From: Ravibacter sp037191015
GTDB taxonomy: Bacteria; Bacteroidota; Bacteroidia; Cytophagales; Spirosomataceae
Length of the DNA stretch: 64,000 nt
NCBI GenBank assembly: GCA_037191015.1
Contig: JBBCKD010000010.1
Span: forward strand, 186,001-250,000
Direction: 5' to 3'
Part shown: positions 17,557-24,416 of the stretch, piece after piece
How the letters are laid out: each line of letters starts with the position of its first letter
How positions within the stretch are numbered: the stretch's first letter is position 1
The notes under the pieces: model-generated
The model's input: the letters and a program-made list of their open reading frames with translations, nothing else
Told to the model about the DNA's origin: nothing
Database searches by the model: none
Program-made: the position numbers and the translations under genes

Positions 17557-19092
17557 ATGAATTCGCTGAACCTGTTGAAGAAAATCATTGCCCTTTCCGT
17601 CGCCTATGCCCTGGCCCTGTATCCTTCAAAATCATTCCCTGTTAAAAATGCTGCGGGGGGTGCCCGGGATACTTCCCGCATAGCCAGGGATATAGATGTT
17701 TCCGTTACTACGCGCGACTTCCCTTCCCTGGTCGGCTATCGTAATACTTCCATACAAAAAGCGCCGGCTCCGGTGATAGCGGAGGTCAGTGAAAAGGAAC
17801 TCGGCCGGCCTGCTATCACCAGGTGCTGGCTCAATCTCGATGAAATGTGGGATTACCGCACACGTACATTTGACTTTAACTTCAGGATCGGTGTGGATAA
17901 GTACAAAAATATTGCAGACAAACACCGGGAGACGTGGGATTGGGAAGAGGAAACCAATATCCGCTATTATCAATACCTGAAAGCCTTCAGCACACGCAGC
18001 GATGAGATCATGCTTACGATCCGGAGGTATGAAAGGGATGCGCTTGACGGAAAGCTGCCTGTTACGATGTCGGACTGGAAAATGCTTTTCAAAACCGGTC
18101 TTAAACACTATAAAATGCTCTGTCCGAACATCAGGTATGTAGAAGTCTGCAATGAACCGCAATTAAAGTCTTTTATGCATGCTACCGATGAAGAGTATTA
18201 TCAGTTCTACAAGCTGGGATATGAAGCAGTCGCAGAAGTAAATGAGGAGCTTAAACTACAGGGGCGCGAGCGTATCCTTGTAGGCGGGCCGGTTATTACC
18301 GGGAACACGATCAAACTGCTCGATTCATTCTTCCGTCTTTACAGCGAAGACAGCGCACCTCACAAAAAACTGGATTTTGTTGCATGGCATGAATATACGA
18401 TCCCGATGGACCAGACTTCGTACCGGGAAAAAGAGGTCAGGAATCTTATGGGAAAATATAATCTGGACAAAAACCTGCCCTTTTTCATATCAGAGCATAA
18501 CCCCTATCATTATAGTGAAGATAAGCTCGAGTATCATCATCAGAATGCGGCAGGGCTGGTTAAAACACTGTATTTCTCAAGTTTGTACAGTCCTAATATG
18601 ATAATTATGCCCTGGGTGCTTTACCACAACAGTAAGATCCAAACCCGTTTTATGTGGTTTGATGGCCCCAATAATCCTGATACGAAATATGAAGAGATAA
18701 AGATTTTCCCCAGCGGAGTCTCGATGAAATTCCTTTCGCAGTTTAAAGGCCGGGAGATCCAGATCGACAATTCTCTTTACAATAGCGACCTTGTAATAGG
18801 CGCTTTCGACGGAGAAAGGGTGCTTGTCGAAGCTGTCAACTACGGATCTTCCAGGCCTGTCAGTCTGGTGTTGTCGAAGGTTCAGTCGTTGCTTGGCACG
18901 GGCAAAATAACGGTCAGCAAGTACATCGTCGATACCAGGCATAACAATTACCTGACCGACAAAAAGCAAACAATGAAGATCGCCCCGGAGGAATCCCGTA
19001 CCATCGACGCACAGGATAAGCTGGAGCTTAAGCATGAGGCGGTCGAATCCAACGGGATTCTCTTCTGGGAGATAAAGAAAGCGGCGGAATAG
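17557..19092 (+). CDS. Secreted clan GH-A (GH39-like) glycoside hydrolase
   Basis: I place the start at ATG 17557 because MNSLNLLKKIIALSVAYALA is a good signal peptide; an upstream in-frame ATG at 17518 would add 13 residues before it. The 511-residue product has the features of a clan GH-A barrel: VEVCNEPQ near residue 200 (the NEP acid/base Glu), WHEYT, and FFISEHNP near residue 313 (a candidate nucleophile Glu). A beta-sandwich-like C-terminal part follows (VIGAFDGERVLVEAVNYG). This layout is closest to GH39, but the similarity looks remote, so the exact family and substrate are open. It sits between susD and the MFS gene and is the only evident hydrolase of the operon. Confidence 0.72.
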   Translation: MNSLNLLKKIIALSVAYALALYPSKSFPVKNAAGGARDTSRIARDIDVSVTTRDFPSLVGYRNTSIQKAPAPVIAEVSEKELGRPAITRCWLNLDEMWDYRTRTFDFNFRIGVDKYKNIADKHRETWDWEEETNIRYYQYLKAFSTRSDEIMLTIRRYERDALDGKLPVTMSDWKMLFKTGLKHYKMLCPNIRYVEVCNEPQLKSFMHATDEEYYQFYKLGYEAVAEVNEELKLQGRERILVGGPVITGNTIKLLDSFFRLYSEDSAPHKKLDFVAWHEYTIPMDQTSYREKEVRNLMGKYNLDKNLPFFISEHNPYHYSEDKLEYHHQNAAGLVKTLYFSSLYSPNMIIMPWVLYHNSKIQTRFMWFDGPNNPDTKYEEIKIFPSGVSMKFLSQFKGREIQIDNSLYNSDLVIGAFDGERVLVEAVNYGSSRPVSLVLSKVQSLLGTGKITVSKYIVDTRHNNYLTDKKQTMKIAPEESRTIDAQDKLELKHEAVESNGILFWEIKKAAE

Positions 19093-19136
19093 CCGGGTGA
19101 ACACAAATTCCTGATCTCCAAAACCTTTTAGGGCAA

Positions 19137-20381
19137 GTGAAAAACTTTTCCGCATCACCTGGTTACAAATGGGAAGTCCTGGCTTTGCTGTGGGTTGCTT
19201 TCTTTATCAACCAGGCCGACAGGCAGATCTTTAATGTCGTATTACCGTTAATACGGGAAGATCTGCAGCTTACGGACGTGCAAATAGGCACGATTGCAAC
19301 TATTTTCAACCTGGTCTTTGCCTTTTTAGTCCCGATATCAGGATATGCCGGTGACCGTTTCAGCAGGAAATGGATTGTCGTTTTCAGCATTCTTTTCTGG
19401 AGTGCGGCTACGATGGCTACCGGCCTGGCTAACGGGGTTATAATGCTGATCCTGTTCAGAAGTGTTGCTACCGGCGGGGGCGAAGCTTTATTCGGGCCGG
19501 CCAACTACGCTCTCCTTGCCAGCTATCACAAAGAGACCCGGGCATTTGCGATGTCCGTTCATCAGACTTCCTACTACGTGGGGATAATTGCGAGCGGTAT
19601 TTTAGCCGGGTATGTCGGGGAGCGGTGGGGCTGGAAAAATGCTTTTTATTTTTTCGGGGCGGTCGGTGTGCTGCATGGGGTTGTTCTGGTATTCCGGCTG
19701 AAAGACCCGGCGCCGACCGGCCCGACGCCCGCTGCAACCGGTCGGGTAGATTTCTGGTCTTCCCTGAAGATCCTCTTTTCAGTTCCGACCGCCGTGTTGC
19801 TTACGTTGGCGTTCGGCGGCCTGGTATTCGTACTGGTCGGGTACTTAACCTGGTCGCCAACCTATTTGTATGAAGAATTCGGGATGAGCCTGGCTGAAGC
19901 GGGGTTTCATTCCATGCTATACACACATGTATTTGCATTTGCAGGCGTGTTGATAGCTGGCAGATTGTCCGATCGTCTTGCGAGGAAAAGGCCGGCCCGG
20001 AGACTTCTCCTTCAGGCCGCCGGGCTGCTTGGGGCTATCCCCTTTATCCTGCTTGTCGGAACTGCTAAGCTGGTTTTGATCTACATCGGCTTTGCAGGCT
20101 TCGGGTTTGCCAGGGCCTTTTTTGATGCCAATACGTATTCGGTCCTCTATGACGTAATTCCTCCCGAATATCACTCCTCGGCTTCAGGAGTCATGATGAT
20201 GACCGGCTTTGCGGTCGGATCGTTATCGCCTGTGGTTTTGGGTTATTTAAAGCCTGTTATCGGACTTTCCACGGGATTTTCTCTCCTGGCGATTGTCTGG
20301 TTCATCTGCGGCATTCTCTTACTCATAGCTTATAAAAGCTTCTTCGACAAAGACTATAAAAGAAATCACCAAGTACAATAA
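19137..20381 (+). CDS. MFS transporter, probably sugar or sugar acid
   Basis: This 414-residue protein has twelve membrane helices and the MFS motif A (SGYAGDRFSRKW between helices 2 and 3, and SDRLARKRPAR in the second half). The first helix carries FFINQADRQIFNVVLPLI, a pattern seen in MFS proteins that carry organic anions or sugar acids. The start is GTG at 19137. Its stop overlaps the next start (TAATG), so translation is coupled to the DUF4380 gene. It probably brings the released sugar into the cytoplasm for the dehydrogenase/dehydratase pair downstream. Confidence 0.9.
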   Translation: MKNFSASPGYKWEVLALLWVAFFINQADRQIFNVVLPLIREDLQLTDVQIGTIATIFNLVFAFLVPISGYAGDRFSRKWIVVFSILFWSAATMATGLANGVIMLILFRSVATGGGEALFGPANYALLASYHKETRAFAMSVHQTSYYVGIIASGILAGYVGERWGWKNAFYFFGAVGVLHGVVLVFRLKDPAPTGPTPAATGRVDFWSSLKILFSVPTAVLLTLAFGGLVFVLVGYLTWSPTYLYEEFGMSLAEAGFHSMLYTHVFAFAGVLIAGRLSDRLARKRPARRLLLQAAGLLGAIPFILLVGTAKLVLIYIGFAGFGFARAFFDANTYSVLYDVIPPEYHSSASGVMMMTGFAVGSLSPVVLGYLKPVIGLSTGFSLLAIVWFICGILLLIAYKSFFDKDYKRNHQVQ

Positions 20382-21673
20382 TGTCTGAAATAGTACCGGA
20401 AAATTACAAAGGCTGGAAAGTGTGGCCCATGTCAAATAAAAGTCTTCGGCTTTTTGTGGCCCCCCAGTTAGGCGGGCGTGTCCTGCAGATCATATTTGAC
20501 CGATATCCGTTCCTTTTTACAAATCCTAATCTGGAAGGCCGGATCCCGGATATCAATATCTCCGGGAATGACCATACCTGGCTTAATTTCGGCGGCGAAA
20601 AAATCTGGCCGGCCCCTCAGGGCTGGGGCTCCGAGAATTTATGGCCGGGCCCTCCCGATCCGGTTCTGGACGGCGGGATGTACGACATCACAAGAGTCGG
20701 CCCTAAGGCAATGGGAATAGAATTGAAAAGCGCTATTGACCCGTATACGGGAATCCAGGTAACAAGAAAAATCAGGATAGATGAAGCTTCGCCCAAAATC
20801 TGGTTTACAGCTTCCTTTACCAATAAAAGCAAGAGTATAAAAGAATGGTCGATCTGGCCGGTCTTTCAATTGGATACCCCTGATCTGTCAATACCGGGCC
20901 GCTATCTGGTTTCCTGCCGGAAGAACCCCGATTCCAAATGGAGCCAGGGCTACAAAGTCATGCACGGACTGGTAAACAACCCCCAGTTTGAGACGGACGA
21001 GCAGGACAACTTACTTGTAAATTTCTCCTATCTGGCCGGGAAAGTCGGCCTTGACTGTCGCGACAACTGGATCGCGTTCAATGATACGGTCGAGGGCAAG
21101 GTATTTGTCCTTACTTTTTCTTTCGACAGGGAAGCGACTTATCCGGAATCAACTTCTGTGCAGATATGGACCCAGGGGAAAGGCTCCATTTACTCGAGGG
21201 GAAAAATTATTGATTTTCCGAATGATCCGGAGAAAAATCCGCCTTACCTGGAGCTGGAGCTGCTTTCTCCCCTGACAAGGATAGATCCCGACGCGTCGAT
21301 TCATTTCGAGTATGAAGTTCAGACCTGTACACTCCCGGCCGGAAGCCATGTAATTGACAGGAATCAATTTGGGGTAATTGCAAAAAAGCTTAGCGTCGTT
21401 ACCCGGGATCACAAAATACTGCTGACCGGTTTCTATGGCTTTTTCAAAACGGGAAAAGTAACGCTGAGATTTGAAGACAGGCTGGGGTGCCGGCTCGACG
21501 CACACCAACTTCATTCATGGCAGGTAGACCCGGTGTATGGGCTGGAAATATGTTTTGAGTTGTCAAAAGAAGAATTTTCCCCGCACAAAGGACTCCGCTG
21601 TATTCTTCTTTTCGAAGACAGCGATCTGACGGATTTTTTTGAATTTGAAAGAACTGAACTATGGTTTGCCTAA
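20381..21673 (+). CDS. DUF4380 protein, mutarotase-like fold likely
   Basis: This 430-residue cytoplasmic protein (no signal peptide) resembles DUF4380. The start PENYKGWKVWPMSNKSLRL, followed by APQLGGRVLQIIFD and the WLNFGGEKIWPAPQGW motif, is characteristic of that family. These proteins resemble galactose-mutarotase-type beta-sandwiches (a conserved GGR near the N-terminus and a long beta-rich domain), which suggests binding or epimerising a sugar, but no reaction is shown. Its start overlaps the MFS stop and its own stop lies inside the SDR gene, so the three are tightly coupled. Confidence 0.8.
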   Translation: MSEIVPENYKGWKVWPMSNKSLRLFVAPQLGGRVLQIIFDRYPFLFTNPNLEGRIPDINISGNDHTWLNFGGEKIWPAPQGWGSENLWPGPPDPVLDGGMYDITRVGPKAMGIELKSAIDPYTGIQVTRKIRIDEASPKIWFTASFTNKSKSIKEWSIWPVFQLDTPDLSIPGRYLVSCRKNPDSKWSQGYKVMHGLVNNPQFETDEQDNLLVNFSYLAGKVGLDCRDNWIAFNDTVEGKVFVLTFSFDREATYPESTSVQIWTQGKGSIYSRGKIIDFPNDPEKNPPYLELELLSPLTRIDPDASIHFEYEVQTCTLPAGSHVIDRNQFGVIAKKLSVVTRDHKILLTGFYGFFKTGKVTLRFEDRLGCRLDAHQLHSWQVDPVYGLEICFELSKEEFSPHKGLRCILLFEDSDLTDFFEFERTELWFA

Positions 21674-22413
21674 AGAATAAAATTGCGCTCATTACCGGCT
21701 CCACCAGGGGGATCGGGAAAGGCATTGCGCTTACTCTTGCCGGGAGAGGCGCAGAGGTCATTATCAATTGCCCCCCGTTTGATCCTGAAACCGGGGACAT
21801 ACTTGATCAGATCCGTGAAAACGGAGGAAAGGCGCATTTGATAGTCGCTGATGTAAGTAAAAACGAAGAAGTGCACAAAATGTTCGGGGAGGTCAGAAGG
21901 CGTTTCGGGCGCCTCGACATCCTCGTTAATAACGCAGGTACTTCAGAGGCGAAAAACATCTTTGAGATCGATGAAGCCGGTTGGCGCCGTATACTGGAAA
22001 CGAACCTTTCCAGCGGTTTTTTTTGCTCCAAAAACGCTATGGAGATGATGAAAGAACAAGGCTACGGGAAGATCGTTTTTATCAGCTCTGTTGTCGGGCA
22101 CCGGGGCGCACTTTTCGGGCATGCCCACTATGCAGCGAGTAAAAGCGGACAACTGGGCCTTGTAAAGACGCTCTCTATCACGGGCGCCCCGCTGGGCATT
22201 AACGTTAACGCCGTTGCTCCCGGCATTATAGAGACAGAACTGCTTTATAAGACACATGGGCGCGCAGGAGTGGAAGATCTCGCGAAGACGATCCCGCTTG
22301 GTCTTGGCAAAACGGAAGATGTAGGTAATGCGGTAGCCTTCCTCTGCAGCGATGAAGCCAGGTATATTACCGGGGTAACACTGGATGTGAACGGCGGAGT
22401 CTACCTGAGGTAA
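21661..22413 (+). CDS. SDR-family NAD(P)-dependent dehydrogenase
   Basis: This is a classical short-chain dehydrogenase of 250 residues. The cofactor motif is TGSTRGIG (about residues 13-20), with NNAG near 89. The catalytic residues are Ser in FISSVV and the YxxxK motif in YAASKSG, and the C-terminal AVAPGIIETE and ITGVTLDVNGG are typical. The likely role is oxidation of a sugar or sugar-derived alcohol, feeding the dehydratase encoded next. The gene overlaps the DUF4380 gene by 13 nt and ends 33 nt before the enolase-family gene. Confidence 0.92.
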   Translation: MVCLKNKIALITGSTRGIGKGIALTLAGRGAEVIINCPPFDPETGDILDQIRENGGKAHLIVADVSKNEEVHKMFGEVRRRFGRLDILVNNAGTSEAKNIFEIDEAGWRRILETNLSSGFFCSKNAMEMMKEQGYGKIVFISSVVGHRGALFGHAHYAASKSGQLGLVKTLSITGAPLGINVNAVAPGIIETELLYKTHGRAGVEDLAKTIPLGLGKTEDVGNAVAFLCSDEARYITGVTLDVNGGVYLR

Positions 22414-22446
22414 ATCCGGTCAGAATAATGTCACGAGCCCAATACT

Positions 22447-23619
22447 ATGAAAATCACGGCTATTGAAACCCATATCTGCCATGCCTACCGCACCAATTGG
22501 GTGTTTGTCAGGGTCCTTACCAATGTGTCAGGCCTGTATGGTATTGGTGAAGCAACCCTTGAATACAAAGAGCATACCGTTGCACAGGCCTGCCACGACC
22601 TGGAAACGATCTTTATCGGGAAAGATCCGCATCGTGTCGAGGAGTTATGGCATGAGGCCTACCGCAATGCTTACTGGAGGGGAGGTCCTGTGCTGATGAG
22701 CGCCTTGTCGGCCATTGAAATGGCGCTATGGGATATTAAGGGGAAAGCCCTCGGTGTTCCAGTATATCAGCTGTTAGGCGGAAAGGTCAGGAATGATGTG
22801 GCATGCTATGCGAACGGCTGGTTTGCACCGGCTAAAACGCCGGAGGAATTTGTTCAGAAGGCAAAAATCGCCGTTGACCGGGGGTTTAAGGCGCTCAAAT
22901 GGGACCCGTTCGGGACAGCCTACCTTCACATCGATCGACGGCAGCTCAACGAGGCTATCGCATGTGTTGAAGCCGTGTATGATGCCGTTAAAGACCGGGC
23001 CGACATTATCATTGAGGCCCATGGCCGTTTTGACGTCCCTACCGCCGTCAGGATCGGGAACATTCTTGAAGCATTCGATATACTATGGCTGGAAGAGCCG
23101 ATTCCTCCCCAGAACCTGGAAGGGCTGGCGGAAGTAAAAAGCAGGATTAAAATCCCCGTCTCCGCCGGGGAGCGGCTGTACAACCGCTGGGAATTCAGAA
23201 CGCTGTTTGAGCTGAAAGCAGCCGACTATATTCAACCCGATGTGAGCCATGCCGGCGGTATTGCCGAAATAAAGAAGATAGCTGCCATGGCCGAGGCTTA
23301 TCATATCCCGTTATGTCCTCATAATCCGAGCGGCCCGGTCGCCAATGCCGCTACCTTACAACTGGCTGCCTGTATACCCAATTTTTTTCTTTTGGAAACG
23401 ATGAGCAGCGATGTGCCCTGGAGAGCGGATATTTCAGACGAGCAGGTCGTATTCGAAAACGGCGCCATGTCGATACCGGATAAGCCTGGTTTGGGAATAG
23501 ACATTAATATTGCGGAAATCAGGAAGCATCCCTATCAGTTAAAAGAGCTGAGGCACTATAAGGGCAGCCTTACGGATATCCGGCCGTCGGGTTCAAAAGA
23601 GTATTTTAAGAGACGGTAA
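22447..23619 (+). CDS. Enolase-superfamily sugar-acid dehydratase
   Basis: This 390-residue protein belongs to the mandelate racemase/muconate lactonizing group. The N-terminal capping domain (ITAIETHICH, YWRGGPVLMSALSAIEMALWDIKGKALG) is followed by the barrel. Metal ligands appear as Glu in IIIEAHGRFD, Glu in WLEEPIPPQN and Glu in SAGERLYNRWEFR; the Asp-His dyad is QPDVSHAGG with CPHNPSGPV. The motif EAHGR, where D-galactonate dehydratase has D-x-H-G-R, suggests a related acid-sugar dehydratase acting on a different aldonate. It likely makes a 2-keto-3-deoxy acid from the product of the SDR. It is the last gene of the operon; no aldolase or KDG kinase is in the window. Confidence 0.9.
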   Translation: MKITAIETHICHAYRTNWVFVRVLTNVSGLYGIGEATLEYKEHTVAQACHDLETIFIGKDPHRVEELWHEAYRNAYWRGGPVLMSALSAIEMALWDIKGKALGVPVYQLLGGKVRNDVACYANGWFAPAKTPEEFVQKAKIAVDRGFKALKWDPFGTAYLHIDRRQLNEAIACVEAVYDAVKDRADIIIEAHGRFDVPTAVRIGNILEAFDILWLEEPIPPQNLEGLAEVKSRIKIPVSAGERLYNRWEFRTLFELKAADYIQPDVSHAGGIAEIKKIAAMAEAYHIPLCPHNPSGPVANAATLQLAACIPNFFLLETMSSDVPWRADISDEQVVFENGAMSIPDKPGLGIDINIAEIRKHPYQLKELRHYKGSLTDIRPSGSKEYFKRR

Positions 23620-23778
23620 GAGGTTGGGGAAAAGGGAATGATATTATTAGTAACTATGTAATCTCCTATTAACTGAACTATTAAATTTTCATATTATAAT
23701 ACCGTTTAATAAGTTTTGTTTTAATTTCTGTATGATAAATATTAAGATGTTTATTCTTAGAGAATAGTTACTATTTTT

Positions 23779-23874
23779 ATGAAATCTGCTACGTTTACGA
23801 CTACCTATGTCAAAATTACCCCCTTTATGGTTTTGTTCAATGGTTGCAACCCACTCCTTGTAGTTAAAATATGA
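23779..23874 (+). CDS. Possible 31-residue peptide ahead of membrane gene
   Basis: ATG at 23779 opens 31 codons, ending in a TGA that overlaps the ATG of the next gene in the arrangement ATGA. The peptide (MKSATFTTTYVKITPFMV...) contains one Cys and is hydrophobic at its end. The 4-nt overlap suggests translational coupling, but the frame is short, the region is AT-rich and the peptide resembles nothing I know, so it may be chance. The rest of the 23620-23870 gap holds no gene or clear structure. Confidence 0.25.
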   Translation: MKSATFTTTYVKITPFMVLFNGCNPLLVVKI

Positions 23875-24185
23875 AATATTATTTTATTTTAATATTTTCA
23901 GTATTATCCTTAGTTGTTGTCGTATATAATATGGCAAACTGGATTATAATATCTTCAAATGTAAGCTCGTTTGAAGAGGCCAAAAATCTAAGTATTGCCA
24001 GATATCCTCAATTTCTTCAAAGTGTGGCCAGAATAACACTTTTAAATATTATTTTGAGCACTTTAGCAGGAGTTGGATTCCTTAAACTTGAAGGAATCAA
24101 TGGTAATCTAATACCCGGTATTATTAAGTTTTTAGCATGGTTTTCCTTTTTTTTAGCTGCTTGGCAAGCATTTAGTCTGTTATAG
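23871..24185 (+). CDS. Small membrane protein of unknown function
   Basis: This 104-residue protein has an N-terminal hydrophobic helix (YFILIFSVLSLVVVVYNMA) and a C-terminal one (IIKFLAWFSFFLAAWQAF), with a third possible segment near residues 54-68 (ITLLNIILSTLAGVGFL). The codons are AT-rich compared with the flanking sugar-use genes, and the gene lies in the accessory stretch between the enolase gene and the STAND gene, so it may be a horizontally acquired gene. I do not recognise it. Confidence 0.6.
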   Translation: MKYYFILIFSVLSLVVVVYNMANWIIISSNVSSFEEAKNLSIARYPQFLQSVARITLLNIILSTLAGVGFLKLEGINGNLIPGIIKFLAWFSFFLAAWQAFSLL

Positions 24186-24235
24186 TGTGGTGGTGAGTAA
24201 AGTTTCCAACCCATTAATCAAAAGGCGTGCATTCA

Positions 24236-24415
24236 ATGACTTCCTTTGTCAAAACTATCAGCGCTTATAAAGAATGGAATAAATTGGTGACAGAAGTTAT
24301 TGAATCAGATTCGAGTATAGGGCATCCAGAAGAAAGCATCCGAAAACCCTGAAGGAAATTCTTGAAAGCCTGTTGGAAAAATTTGAGAAGATGAAGCAGA
24401 ATGGAGTCGGCTTCA
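24236..24415 (+). pseudogene. Frameshifted gene remnant beside the STAND gene
   Basis: ATG at 24236 starts a 38-codon frame (MTSFVKTISAYKEWNKLVTE...) that stops at TGA 24350-24352. In the neighbouring frame, from about 24347, the text continues as TLKEILESLLEKFEKMKQNG up to the convergent STAND gene. Joined, the two parts give a plausible continuous alpha-helical protein (ESIRK then TLKEILESL), so a one-base indel near 24345-24349 probably broke the gene. The 3' side runs into the end of the STAND gene, which suggests truncation. The original function is not recognisable. Confidence 0.45.
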
Positions 24416-24416
24416 A

